64,000 bases of DNA from Ancylobacter tetraedralis. GTDB lineage: Bacteria; Pseudomonadota; Alphaproteobacteria; Rhizobiales; Xanthobacteraceae. This document shows positions 24,388-33,271 of the stretch, one piece after another. Location: positions 62,001 to 126,000 of the forward strand of contig NZ_JACICD010000002.1 of NCBI RefSeq assembly GCF_014195655.1. The letters run 5' to 3'. Under the pieces are notes generated by a model, which made no database searches, was not told the DNA's origin, and was given only the letters and a program-made list of their open reading frames with translations. The position numbers and the translations under genes were made by a program. Positions within the stretch are counted from its first letter, which is position 1. Each line of letters opens with the position of its first letter.

Positions 24388-25959
24388 TCACGCCAGCCGG
24401 CGGGTGAAGGCGACCGCCACCACGGCGAGCAGCAGCAGCGCGCCGAGCACGGCGAACGTGTCGGAAAAGCCCATGATCCGCGATTGCTGCGCCACCATCT
24501 GGCCCAGCAGGATCTCAGCCTGGTGATAGGCCCGCGTGGCATCGGAGCCATGCTGCATGAAGTAGTGCTGCATGCGGTCGAGGAATTCGCGCACGTTCTC
24601 GCCATAGGGCGTGACCGACTGCCCGATGATGTTGGAATGGAACTGCTCGCGCTTGGTGATCAGCGTCGCCAGCGCCGCCGTGCCGATGGCGCCGCCAAGG
24701 CTGCGCATCATGTTGAACAGGCCCGACGCCTGGCCCGACAGCACCGGCGGCATGCCGATCATGGTGATGCTGGCCAGTGGGGAGAGCACGATCGCCTGCC
24801 CGAGCGCCCGCACGATATTGGTCAGCATCAGCTGGTCGCCGCCGACATGATAGCTCAGATGCGTGTTCATGAAGCAGCTCGCCGCGAAGATGGCGAGGCC
24901 GATGCCCACCAGCACGCGCGGGTCGATCCGCTTCATCAGCATCGGCACGAACGGGATGACGATGAGCTGCGGCAGCCCGACCCAGGCCAGCACCATGCCG
25001 ATCTGCTGCGCGTCATAGCCCTGCACCTCGTCGAGATAGGTCGGCAGCACATAGACCGAGCCGAACAGCGCGAAGCCGACAATGACGTTGGCGAGGGTGC
25101 CGAGCGCGAAATTGCGCCGCGTGAACAGCCGCAGGTTCACCGCCGGCTTCTCGACCTTCAGCTCGATGGCGACGAAGATGGCAAGGCAGATCGCCGCGAG
25201 GATGGACAGCCGCACGATGAACGGCGAGCCGAACCAGTCATCCTTGTTGCCCTCGTCGAGCACCGTCTGCAGGCAGGCGAGGCCAATCGCTATGAAGCCG
25301 ATGCCCCACCAGTCGCCCTCCCTCAACAGGCGAAGGTTCAGCGGGCTCTTTTCCAGCGTCGGAACCAGCATGCCCAGCATGACGGCGCCGGGAATGAGAT
25401 TGATGAAGAAAATATAGGGCCAGCCGAACTGATCGGTGAGCCAGCCGCCAATGGTCGGGCCGATCGCCGGGCCGAAGGTCGCGGTCATGGCGAAGATGGC
25501 GATGCCGATCGGCTGCTGGCGGCGCGGCAGCTTGGTCAGCACCACGGTGAAAGCGAGCGGGATCAGGCAGCCGCCGAAGAAGCCCTGCAGCCCGCGCATC
25601 GCGATCATCTGCGAAAGATTGGTGGCGAAGGCGCAGCCCATCGAGAAAACGAGGAACAGCACCAGCGCCGAGAGGAGGAAGCGCCGGAAGCCGAATACCC
25701 GGCTCAGGTAATCGGTCAGCGGGATCATGATGATCTCGCCGATCAGGTAGGAAGTGGAAATCCACGTCCCGTTATCCGAGCCGGTGCCGATGCCGCCCTC
25801 GATATAGGGCAGCGAGGCATTGGTGATCTGGATGTCGAGCACGGCGATCAGCGCGCCGAGCATGCAGCCGATCACGGCGATCCAGGTGACGAGGCTGGCG
25901 CCGGGCTCCACCGCCGGCATCCCGGCCGGCGGCGCGAAGGTAGACGTGGCGGCGGCCAT
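24388..25959 (-). CDS. EmrB/QacA-type MFS efflux transporter (DHA2)
   Basis: This 523-residue inner-membrane protein has about 14 hydrophobic helices. It shows LGALIAVLDIQITNASLPYI in helix 1, the MFS motif A region DYLSRVFGFRRFL and the antiporter segment GPAIGPTIGGWLTDQFGW. EmrB-type pumps export drugs or toxic organics by proton antiport together with a periplasmic adaptor. The adaptor gene lies 7 bp upstream, so the two form an operon. The substrate is unknown. It is convergent with the Nit1C operon and separated from it by only 6 bp. Confidence 0.9.
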   Translation of the reverse strand: MAAATSTFAPPAGMPAVEPGASLVTWIAVIGCMLGALIAVLDIQITNASLPYIEGGIGTGSDNGTWISTSYLIGEIIMIPLTDYLSRVFGFRRFLLSALVLFLVFSMGCAFATNLSQMIAMRGLQGFFGGCLIPLAFTVVLTKLPRRQQPIGIAIFAMTATFGPAIGPTIGGWLTDQFGWPYIFFINLIPGAVMLGMLVPTLEKSPLNLRLLREGDWWGIGFIAIGLACLQTVLDEGNKDDWFGSPFIVRLSILAAICLAIFVAIELKVEKPAVNLRLFTRRNFALGTLANVIVGFALFGSVYVLPTYLDEVQGYDAQQIGMVLAWVGLPQLIVIPFVPMLMKRIDPRVLVGIGLAIFAASCFMNTHLSYHVGGDQLMLTNIVRALGQAIVLSPLASITMIGMPPVLSGQASGLFNMMRSLGGAIGTAALATLITKREQFHSNIIGQSVTPYGENVREFLDRMQHYFMQHGSDATRAYHQAEILLGQMVAQQSRIMGFSDTFAVLGALLLLAVVAVAFTRRLA

Positions 25960-25966
25960 GACACCC

Positions 25967-27145
25967 TCACTCGCTGGGCGGGATATAGGCGTTGCGCCTC
26001 ACGTCGGCCGGGATCGTCGCATCGGTTCGGATGGTCGTTTCCACCGACATGCCGGGCCGCAGCTGCCGGGCCAGCGGATCGGTGCGGTCGATGTCGATGC
26101 GCACGGGAATGCGCTGGACGATCTTGGTGAAGTTGCCGGTGGCGTTGTCGGGCGGCAGCAGGGCGAATTCCTGCCCGCTGGCCGGGGCGAGGCTGGAGAC
26201 GAAGCCCCGCACATGAAGATCGGGATAGGTATCGACCGAGATCGTCACCTTCTGGTCGGGCTTCACGTCGGTGAGCTGGGTTTCCTTGTAGTTGGCGACC
26301 ACATAGGTCGCCTGCAGCGGCACCACCGCCAGCAGCGCGGTGCCGGGCTCGACATACTGGCCGACGCGCAAGGTTCGCGCGCCCACGACGCCGTCCACCG
26401 GCGCGACCAGCCTCGTATAGCCGAGATTCAGCGTCGCCGTGTCGAGCGCCGCCTGGTTGTGGGCAAGGTTCGCCCGCGCCTCGGCAAGCTGGGCGGTCAG
26501 GGTGGCGACCTGCTTCTGCGCCGCGTCGAGCGCCGCCCGGTCGCGGGTCACCTGCGCCTGCGTCTGGCCGATCTGCGAGGTGGTCTGCTCGGCAGTCTCG
26601 ACCGGGCCGAAACCGTCCTGGGCGAGCTTGGTGAAGCGCCGGTTGTTCTGCTCGGCGAAGGTCTCGGCGGCCGCATCCGCGGCGATCTGCGCCTTGGCCT
26701 CCTCGATCAGCGCCTGCTGCTCGTTGAGCTGCGCCGCGTGATCGTCGATCGATGCCCGTGCCGCGTCGACATCGGCCACGGCCTGATCGACCGCCGCCTG
26801 ATACGGGCGCGGGTCGATGATGGCGAGCACCTCGCCCTGCTTCACCGGCTGGTTGTCGGTCACGTTGACCGTCACGAGATAGCCGGCGACCTGCGGGGCG
26901 ATGGTGACGATGTCGGCCTGCACATAGGCATCGTCCGTGCTGGTCTCGAAGCGCCACTGCGTCCAGTATTCGGTGCCCGCATAGGCAAGGGCGCCGACCA
27001 GAAGCAATACCCCCGCCACTCCCAGCCCACGCTTCAGGCCGCCATGGGAGGACGGCGCGTCCGGGAGAACGGACGGCGTCGGGGCGACAGACGCATCGAC
27101 GATCGGCGTGGCCTTCAGCGAGGCCGGATTGGTGGCCATGTTCAT
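25967..27145 (-). CDS. HlyD/EmrA-type membrane-fusion adaptor
   Basis: This 392-residue periplasmic adaptor has a cytoplasmic N-terminus and one transmembrane helix at about residues 40-58 (VAGVLLLVGALAYAG). The biotinyl-lipoyl-like VNVTDNQPVKQGEVLAIIDP, a long coiled-coil hairpin (about residues 105-215) and a beta-barrel domain follow. It would link the EmrB-type pump to an outer-membrane channel, which is not encoded here. The start is the ATG at 27145 or the in-frame ATG at 27139. No dedicated regulator adjoins the pair. Confidence 0.9.
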   Translation of the reverse strand: MNMATNPASLKATPIVDASVAPTPSVLPDAPSSHGGLKRGLGVAGVLLLVGALAYAGTEYWTQWRFETSTDDAYVQADIVTIAPQVAGYLVTVNVTDNQPVKQGEVLAIIDPRPYQAAVDQAVADVDAARASIDDHAAQLNEQQALIEEAKAQIAADAAAETFAEQNNRRFTKLAQDGFGPVETAEQTTSQIGQTQAQVTRDRAALDAAQKQVATLTAQLAEARANLAHNQAALDTATLNLGYTRLVAPVDGVVGARTLRVGQYVEPGTALLAVVPLQATYVVANYKETQLTDVKPDQKVTISVDTYPDLHVRGFVSSLAPASGQEFALLPPDNATGNFTKIVQRIPVRIDIDRTDPLARQLRPGMSVETTIRTDATIPADVRRNAYIPPSE

Positions 27146-27355
27146 CGCGGCCTCCGTGAGAGGGGGATCAATGGATCATGGGCACCACCCTGCTCCTTCC
27201 CGGTCGGGCGATATTCCCTATATCCACGCGGCTTGCGGGATCGCATCCGCGTGCACGCCCGGCGGACGAGGCCCGCCCCACATCGCCCGGCTGCGTCACG
27301 CATTCGTCATCGCACCCGCTTAAACGCTCGCCGCAACACCCTTTTTCGAGCTTTC

Positions 27356-28444
27356 ATGATGAACCGACTGACCGCGCTGTCCGGTGCCGGCATCAAGGGG
27401 CCGGCCTGCTTCCTGCTGGAAACCGCTGGCCGGCGCCTCATTCTCGATCTCGGCGAAGGCCCGGATGCCGGCCGGCGGCCGGACCTCGCCGGGGTCGGCC
27501 GCGTCGACGCCATCCTGCTGTCGCACGGTCATCACGACCATGTCGGCGCGCTTGATCTCGCCGGGCAGCTCGGCGACCCGCCCCTCTACGCCACCGCCGC
27601 GGTGCGGGCCCTGGCCGGCGAGACGCGCCTGCGCAACGCGCACGACCTTCCTTTTGAGGGAACAGCCGGGATTCTCGGCCTGGAAATCGCGACCGGCCCG
27701 GCGGGCCATGCGCCCGGCGCCGTGTGGATGCGCATCGGTGGCGAGGCCGGGCTGCTCTATACCGGCGACTATTCCGCCGAGAGCCGACTGTACCGCTCCA
27801 CCATGCCTCTGCGCGCGGCCGCTCTCGTCGTCGATGCCAGCTATGGCGAGGGGGATCAGACGCTCGCCTTTCAGGCCGACGCTCTGATCGCCCGCGCCCG
27901 CCACCGCCCGCTTCTCCTGCCGGCCCCGGCGGCCGGGCGGGCGCTGGAAATGGCGCTCACCTTCCTCGAAGCCGGCCTCGCGGTGAGCCTCTGCCCAGTG
28001 ACGCGGGGCGTCGTGGAGGTGCTGGCGCGCCATCCCGAGGTGCTCGCAGTGGGCGAGGCGGATGCCCCGGCCCGGCTTCTCGCCAGAGGGCTCCTCACGG
28101 CCGACAGCCCGGCACGCGGCGTCATGATCGTCGCCGGGCCACAGGCCGATCACGGCCTTTCCGCTGCGCTGACGGACCGGTTCGCGCGGAGCGGCGAGGC
28201 CGATATCGTCTTCACCGGCCATGTCGCCGAAGGCTCGAATGCCAGCCGGCGGATCGCGGCCGCGCAGGCCCACCATGCGCGCTGGAACGTGCACCCGAGC
28301 TTCAGCGCCCTGCAGGCTCTCGTGACGGCCGTGGCGCCGCGCGTGCTGCTGCCCGCCTTCCTGCCGCGTGCACGAATGGCCGGACTGGCGGCGCGCCTGC
28401 CCGGCGTAGGCGTGGTGGCGGAAGGCGCCAGCTTCTGCTGGTAG
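27356..28444 (+). CDS. MBL-fold metallo-hydrolase, beta-CASP-like
   Basis: This 362-residue protein has the metallo-beta-lactamase metal motif LSHGHHDHVGALDLAG (HxHxDH), a second metal-ligand region around LLYTGDYSAESRLY and a C-terminal insertion. The segment FTGHVAEGSNAS, followed by HPSFSALQALV, resembles Ysh1/CPSF-like nucleases (COG1236). It could be an RNA or DNA nuclease or an unrelated hydrolase. Start codons at 27356 and 27359 are equivalent. It is divergent from the EmrAB-type operon across 210 bp in which I see no clear promoter. Confidence 0.8.
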   Translation: MMNRLTALSGAGIKGPACFLLETAGRRLILDLGEGPDAGRRPDLAGVGRVDAILLSHGHHDHVGALDLAGQLGDPPLYATAAVRALAGETRLRNAHDLPFEGTAGILGLEIATGPAGHAPGAVWMRIGGEAGLLYTGDYSAESRLYRSTMPLRAAALVVDASYGEGDQTLAFQADALIARARHRPLLLPAPAAGRALEMALTFLEAGLAVSLCPVTRGVVEVLARHPEVLAVGEADAPARLLARGLLTADSPARGVMIVAGPQADHGLSAALTDRFARSGEADIVFTGHVAEGSNASRRIAAAQAHHARWNVHPSFSALQALVTAVAPRVLLPAFLPRARMAGLAARLPGVGVVAEGASFCW

Positions 28445-28451
28445 CCCGGCC

Positions 28452-28485
28452 GTCCGGTTGATCCGGCGATTCTCGCGAACCGGAC
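28452..28485. terminator. Candidate hairpin between convergent genes
   Basis: GTCCGGTT (28452-28459) and AACCGGAC (28478-28485) can form an 8-bp stem with an 18-nt loop between the ends of the MBL and yghU genes. There is no U tract, so this may only be a transcript-end hairpin. Confidence 0.35.
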
Positions 28486-28506
28486 TTCGCGTCGCCGGCA
28501 AACGCT

Positions 28507-29382
28507 CTAATCGGCGCTCGCCAGCTTGTCCTGCGTGCGTGTGTCGAAGTCGCTGGCATCGTGGCGCTCGCGCAGCTGTTCGGAAGGCTCGCCGGACATG
28601 CGGTTGACCATGCGTCCGCGCGCCACCGCCGGCCGCGCCAGAACCGCGTCGGCCCAGCGCTGCACATGCGTGTAGTCGGCAACCGAGAGAAATTCGGCCG
28701 CGCCGTACAGCCAGCCCTTCGCCAGCCCGCCATACCAGGGGAAGATGGCGATGTCGGCGATGGTGTAGTCGGGGCCCGCCACATAGGCGCTCTCGGCGAG
28801 CCGCCGGTCGAGCACATCGAGCTGGCGCTTCACCTCCATGGCGAAACGGTCGATGGCATATTCGATCTTGGTCGGCGCGTAGGCATAGAAATGCCCGAAG
28901 CCACCGCCGAGATAGGGTGCCGACCCCATCTGCCAGAACAGCCAGGACAGGCATTCCACCCGCGCGCCGGCTTCCACCGGCAGGAAGGCGCCAAACTTCT
29001 CGGCGAGATAGACAAGGATGGCGCCGGATTCGAATACCCGGATCGGCGTCTGCCCCGATCGGTCGAGCAAGGCGGGGATCTTCGAATTGGGATTCACCTC
29101 GACGAAGCCCGAGCCGAACTGGTCGCCCTGGCTGATGTCGATGAGCCAGGCATCATATTCCGCATCCGCATGCCCCAGCGCCAGCAGTTCCTCCAAGAGG
29201 ATGGTGACCTTCTGCCCGTTGGGCGTGCCCAGCGAATAGAGCTGCAGCGGATGTTCGCCGACCGGCAGCGCCTTCTCATGGGTCGCCCCGGCCACTGGCC
29301 GGTTGATGTTGGCAAAGCGCCCGCCGCTGGCCTTGTTCCAGACCCAGACGCTGGGCGGCGTGTAATCGGAGGAGGTGGTCAT
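28507..29382 (-). CDS. yghU: YghU-type glutathione S-transferase
   Basis: This 291-residue Nu-class GST closely follows E. coli YghU. The N-terminal SDYTPPSVWVWNKASGG, a thioredoxin-like domain (residues 40-130, with LGTPNGQKVTILLEELLALG and NPNSKIPALLD) and the all-helical domain ending EPSEQLRERHDASDFD all fit. YghU binds two glutathiones or reduced GSH and has disulfide-reductase and peroxide activity. It starts at MTTSSDYTPP, as upstream in-frame sequence has no family match. Confidence 0.9.
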   Translation of the reverse strand: MTTSSDYTPPSVWVWNKASGGRFANINRPVAGATHEKALPVGEHPLQLYSLGTPNGQKVTILLEELLALGHADAEYDAWLIDISQGDQFGSGFVEVNPNSKIPALLDRSGQTPIRVFESGAILVYLAEKFGAFLPVEAGARVECLSWLFWQMGSAPYLGGGFGHFYAYAPTKIEYAIDRFAMEVKRQLDVLDRRLAESAYVAGPDYTIADIAIFPWYGGLAKGWLYGAAEFLSVADYTHVQRWADAVLARPAVARGRMVNRMSGEPSEQLRERHDASDFDTRTQDKLASAD

Positions 29383-29449
29383 GCGATGCTCTCGAGCCAG
29401 ATGAAAACCGTGTCGCCTTGCATAGGGGCGGCGGAGGCCGGTCGTCACA

Positions 29450-30709
29450 TCAAATCGCCGCTGCCGACCCGCTGTTCCGTTCTCGCGCCCCCCGCACGTC
29501 CTCGGGGCGAAAGCCGAGCCCGACCAGCCGGCCGGCCAGATGCGCGAGCAGCGGCCAACGGGCGATGCTGCGCAGGAAGCCGGGAGGACCGCCTGCCCTT
29601 TCCTCCCCGCTCGCCTCACGCTGGCGCCGGCCACGCCGCATCATCAGCTGCAGCTTCTGCGTCGCCCAGGTGGGAAAGCGCCGGCGCGCCTCCACCGCCG
29701 CCAGATCGCGTGCCGCGAGGCGGCCTTCCTTCAGCGGGCGGGTGAGGATGTTCGCCGCCGCCACGGCATCCTGGATGGCGAGGTTCACCCCGAATCCGCC
29801 GATCGGCGACATGGCATGCGCGGCATCGCCGATGCAGATCAGCCCCGGCCGCCACCAGCGCTTGAGCCGGTCGATCCGCACGCTGAGAAGCTGCACGTCG
29901 TCCCAGCTGGCAATCTCCTCCATGCGCGATGCCGGTAGCGGCGAGACCGCCGCCACCTGCGCGCGGAACGCCTCCAGCCCGGCGGCTTTCACGTCCGCGA
30001 AGGAGCCCTTGCGCACGACATAGCCGCATTGCCAGTAGTCGCCGCGATCGACCATGACGAAGCCCTGGCGCGGCCCGCCATGGCCCATCACATAGGGCGG
30101 ATCGCCCGGCTGGTGGGACAGCTTCATCCACAGCACGTCGCTCGGGCTGCCGAAGCTCTCCACTTCCAGCCCCGCCTTCTGCCGCACCACCGAGTTGCGC
30201 CCGTCGGCGCCCACGACCAGCGCCGCGCGCAGCGTGAGCGCTCCCCGCGGGGTCGTCGCCCGCAGGCCGGCGATCCGTCCCTCCGCCTCGATCAGCCCGT
30301 CGACCTGTGCCGGCATCACGAGGTGAAAGTTCGGCCGGCGCGCGGCCTCGCGGGCGAGAAAGTCGAGAAAGTCCCATTGCGGCATGAAGGCGATGAAGCG
30401 GCAGCGCGTCGGCAGGCGCGAGAAATCGGCCAAGGTGACGTCGCGGCCGCCGATCTCGGCGTGAAGGCGCGACGCCTGCGTGTGCGGCAGCTTCAGCAGC
30501 TCGTCGAGCAGGCCAAGCTCGTGCATCACGTCCAGTGTCGAGGGATGGATGGTGTCGCCGCGGAAATCGCGCAGGAAGTCGCCATGCTTCTCCATCACGG
30601 TGACGTCGAGCCCGGCGCGCGCCAGCAGCAGGCCGAGCATCAGCCCGGCCGGGCCAGCGCCGACAATGGCGCAATCGGTGGTGATGTCGGGGAGATCGGG
30701 CTGGGTCAT
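29450..30709 (-). CDS. FAD-dependent aromatic hydroxylase-like monooxygenase
   Basis: This 419-residue class A flavoprotein monooxygenase has CAIVGAGPAGLMLGLLLARA (GxGxxG, residues 14-33) and the DG motif VVGADGRNSVVRQKAGL. The GD motif is CIGDAAHAMSPIGGFGVNLA. Its PHBH/UbiH-like fold hydroxylates aromatic or quinone-like substrates using NAD(P)H and O2. The substrate cannot be named from sequence, and neighbours give no hint. It lies 67 bp upstream of yghU on the same strand. Confidence 0.85.
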   Translation of the reverse strand: MTQPDLPDITTDCAIVGAGPAGLMLGLLLARAGLDVTVMEKHGDFLRDFRGDTIHPSTLDVMHELGLLDELLKLPHTQASRLHAEIGGRDVTLADFSRLPTRCRFIAFMPQWDFLDFLAREAARRPNFHLVMPAQVDGLIEAEGRIAGLRATTPRGALTLRAALVVGADGRNSVVRQKAGLEVESFGSPSDVLWMKLSHQPGDPPYVMGHGGPRQGFVMVDRGDYWQCGYVVRKGSFADVKAAGLEAFRAQVAAVSPLPASRMEEIASWDDVQLLSVRIDRLKRWWRPGLICIGDAAHAMSPIGGFGVNLAIQDAVAAANILTRPLKEGRLAARDLAAVEARRRFPTWATQKLQLMMRRGRRQREASGEERAGGPPGFLRSIARWPLLAHLAGRLVGLGFRPEDVRGARERNSGSAAAI

Positions 30710-30817
30710 GCGCCGAGCCTAGCGCATCGGGCCGGACGCTTCGAGCGGGCGCTTCGAGCCGAACGACCGCACGGATGTCATTTCGCTACCGAAATAGCGC
30801 GCGGATCACGCGCCGCC

Positions 30818-31252
30818 TCAATCCTCGCCACCGCCACCGCCCGGCCGGTCGCGGCGGATGGCCTTGACGCCCGAGCGCCGGGCCTTGCCCTCCAGCCGGC
30901 GGATCTTCGAGCCGAGCGTCGGGCGGGTGGGACGGCGGATGATCGGCGCCACCGTTGCCTCGCGCACCATCTCAACGAGGCGGGCAACGGCATCCTCGCG
31001 GTTGCGCTCCTGGGTGCGGAAGCGCTGCGCCACCAGCACGATCACGCCGTCATTGGTGAGCCGGCGGCCGGCAATGCGCTCCAGCCGCGCCTTGACCGCC
31101 TCGGGCAGTGTCGCGGAGTGGCGCACGTCGAAGCGCAGCTGCACGGCGGTGGAGACCTTGTTGACGTTCTGCCCACCGGGGCCCGAGGCGCGCACGAAGG
31201 TTTCCTCGATCTCCCGCTCGTCGAGCCAGACCCGCGGGGTAACGGGGATCAT
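30818..31252 (-). CDS. arfB: Alternative ribosome-rescue factor ArfB
   Basis: This 144-residue protein has the class I release-factor catalytic motif GGQ in RASGPGGQNVNKVST. The basic C-terminal tail (KIRRLEGKARRSG, then VKAIRR) enters the empty mRNA channel in ArfB. ArfB hydrolyses peptidyl-tRNA on stalled non-stop ribosomes. The short length and single domain exclude RF1 and RF2. It lies 11 bp downstream of the cyclic-nucleotide-binding gene and is probably co-transcribed with it. Confidence 0.92.
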   Translation of the reverse strand: MIPVTPRVWLDEREIEETFVRASGPGGQNVNKVSTAVQLRFDVRHSATLPEAVKARLERIAGRRLTNDGVIVLVAQRFRTQERNREDAVARLVEMVREATVAPIIRRPTRPTLGSKIRRLEGKARRSGVKAIRRDRPGGGGGED

Positions 31253-31263
31253 GAGAGCAGCTC

Positions 31264-31752
31264 TCAGCTCAGACGCCGCGGCGGCTCGATCGCTTCAAGC
31301 CTCGCGCGCACCGCCTCGAGCCCGCTTACGGTCTCCTGCAATTCCTCGCTCAGCGCCTGCATCAGCGCCAGCGCTGCCTGCGGATAGCTCTCGATGGTCC
31401 GCATGAAGATCACCCGCGGGATGCGCAGCACCACCGAGGGCGTGATCGCGGTGGCCGTGGCCGGCCGCTTGCCGTCGGTGATCAGCGCCAGCTCGCCCAG
31501 CAGCGCCCCGCGCCCGACCTCGATGCGCTGCCCCGGTCGCCGCGCCAGCGCGGCATTCTCCCGCGAGATCGCCAGCGTCCCCTCGACCACCACATAGGCG
31601 GCCTCGGCGAACTGGCCCTCGCGGTACAGAACCTGCCCACGGTTGAGCGAGCGGCTGTCGGCGCTGATGGCGACGACGCGCAATGCGTCGGGCCCGAGCA
31701 GCCGCAGCATCGGGACGCTTTCCAGCAAGGCGATGTCCTCCTCGATCGGCAT
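31264..31752 (-). CDS. Cyclic nucleotide-binding domain protein
   Basis: This 162-residue protein is essentially one CAP-like beta-barrel (residues 15-125), with GQVLYREGQFAEAAYVVVEG and the phosphate-binding-cassette-like GRGALLGELALITDGKRPAT. The C-terminal helix lacks any HTH, so it is not a CRP-type transcription factor. The arginine in the cassette suggests nucleotide binding, but the ligand and partner are unknown. It is followed by arfB and preceded, 60 bp upstream, by an OmpR-type response regulator, all on the minus strand. Confidence 0.83.
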   Translation of the reverse strand: MPIEEDIALLESVPMLRLLGPDALRVVAISADSRSLNRGQVLYREGQFAEAAYVVVEGTLAISRENAALARRPGQRIEVGRGALLGELALITDGKRPATATAITPSVVLRIPRVIFMRTIESYPQAALALMQALSEELQETVSGLEAVRARLEAIEPPRRLS

Positions 31753-31812
31753 GCGGCGGGCCGGTTCTCCTGCCAGGGCTGGCCCCGTCGGGACGAATCG
31801 CTTCGCCCCGTG

Positions 31813-32499
31813 TCAGGGTAGCAGTTTGTAGCCGCCCGCCTCCGTGGCGAGCAGATTGGGATGCGACGGGTCTTTCTCGATCTTCTGGCGCAGGCGGTAG
31901 ATATGGGTTTCCAGCGTATGGGTGGTCACGCCGGAATTGTAGCCCCACACTTCCTGCAGCAGGATCTCGCGCGCCACCGGCTTCTTGCCGGCGCGGTAGA
32001 GGTAGCGCAGGATCGCCGTTTCCTTCTCGGTCAGGCGGATCTTGGAATTGCGCTCCGTCACCAGCAGCTTGGCGCCGGGGCGGAACGTGTAGGGCCCGAT
32101 GGTGAACACCGCGTCCTCGCTCGCCTCATGCGAGCGCATCTGCGCCCGGATGCGCGCCAGCAGCACGGCGAAGCGGAACGGCTTGGCGACATAGTCGTTG
32201 GCGCCGGCCTCCAGCCCCATGATGGTGTCGCTGTCGGTGTCGTGGCCGGTCAGCATGATGACGGGCGCCTTGAAGCCGTTCTCGCGCATCCGCCGTACCG
32301 CCTCGCGCCCGTCGAGATCCGGCAGGCCGACATCCATCAGAACCAGGTCCACCCGGCCGGTCTCGACCTGGCCGATCGCGGCCTGGGCGGATTCCACGGC
32401 GACCACCTCGAACTCGTCATAAAGCGCGAGCTGTTCGACCAGCGCGTCGCGCAGATCCTTGTCGTCTTCGACCACCAGGATTCGTTGAGCATTCGCCAT
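31813..32499 (-). CDS. Orphan OmpR/PhoB-family response regulator
   Basis: This 228-residue regulator has an N-terminal receiver (acidic pair in VVEDDKDL, phospho-acceptor Asp in LVLMDVGLPDLDG, conserved Lys in YVAKPF). Its C-terminal winged-helix DNA-binding domain contains LTEKETAILRYLYRAG and GVTTHTLETHIYRLRQKIE. No histidine kinase gene lies nearby, so the partner is unlinked. It is divergent from an L,D-transpeptidase-like gene 252 bp away, which could be a target. That is only positional evidence. Confidence 0.9.
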   Translation of the reverse strand: MANAQRILVVEDDKDLRDALVEQLALYDEFEVVAVESAQAAIGQVETGRVDLVLMDVGLPDLDGREAVRRMRENGFKAPVIMLTGHDTDSDTIMGLEAGANDYVAKPFRFAVLLARIRAQMRSHEASEDAVFTIGPYTFRPGAKLLVTERNSKIRLTEKETAILRYLYRAGKKPVAREILLQEVWGYNSGVTTHTLETHIYRLRQKIEKDPSHPNLLATEAGGYKLLP

Positions 32500-32751
32500 A
32501 ACCGATCCCCCGAAGTCCGCTTCCCCGAACCTCTTGTCCGCGCCGCGCCACGCGGTAAAGCTCGCGCGCTCGGCAGGATTGCCGTTGAGTCCCGAGTAGG
32601 CAGGCCTGACGCATTCGGCAAGAGTCGGCGAACCCGCACTACCGGTTGCTGTCGGGTACGTGACGTGATCGTGAACGGAAAACGCGTGAATAAGAAGGCC
32701 CCCCGCACCGAAACCCTCAGGAAATCCACGTCAAAACGCAAAATGACGTGC

Positions 32752-33264
32752 ATGGAGCTTCGCGTCGTCGCCCGGCCGGGCCTGCCGACCCGCGGATGGC
32801 TGTTCGCCGGCGGCCCGCCAATGCCGGTCGCTCTCGGGCGCACGGGCATCCGCCGGGACAAGCGCGAGGGCGACGGCGCCACGCCGGCCGGGATCTGGCA
32901 CCCGCGCGAACTGCGCTACCGCGCCGATCACGGCCAGCGCCCCCTCACCCGAATACCGGCGCGGCCGACCCGGCGCGAGGACGGCTGGTGCGACGACCCC
33001 ACGGACGGGCGCTACAACCGGCCGGTGCGCCTGCCCTTCGCACCCTCGCATGAGGACATGTGGCGCGCCGACGCGCTCTATGACCTCGTCATCGTGCTCG
33101 ACCACAATGAGCGCCCGCGCGCCCGGCGGCGCGGCTCGGCGGTGTTCCTGCATCTGGCGCGCGAGGGATTCGAGCCGACCGCCGGCTGCATCGCCTTCCG
33201 CCGGGCGGATCTCACCCGGCTTCTGGCGCGCCTCTCGCCCCGCACGGCGATCCGCGTGGGGTGA
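32752..33264 (+). CDS. L,D-transpeptidase (YkuD-like) family protein
   Basis: This 170-residue YkuD-related protein begins MELRVVARPGLPTRGWLFAG. GIRRDKREGDGATPAGIWHP is typical of a small Rhizobiales subfamily. The catalytic region VFLHLAREGFEPTAGCIAF supplies the His and Cys of the family. No signal peptide is visible, which is odd for a peptidoglycan cross-linking enzyme and suggests another role or non-classical export. In-frame codons extend upstream (ATG at 32743), but family similarity starts at 32752. It is convergent with the YggS-type gene. Confidence 0.8.
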   Translation: MELRVVARPGLPTRGWLFAGGPPMPVALGRTGIRRDKREGDGATPAGIWHPRELRYRADHGQRPLTRIPARPTRREDGWCDDPTDGRYNRPVRLPFAPSHEDMWRADALYDLVIVLDHNERPRARRRGSAVFLHLAREGFEPTAGCIAFRRADLTRLLARLSPRTAIRVG

Positions 33265-33271
33265 TGCCCCT

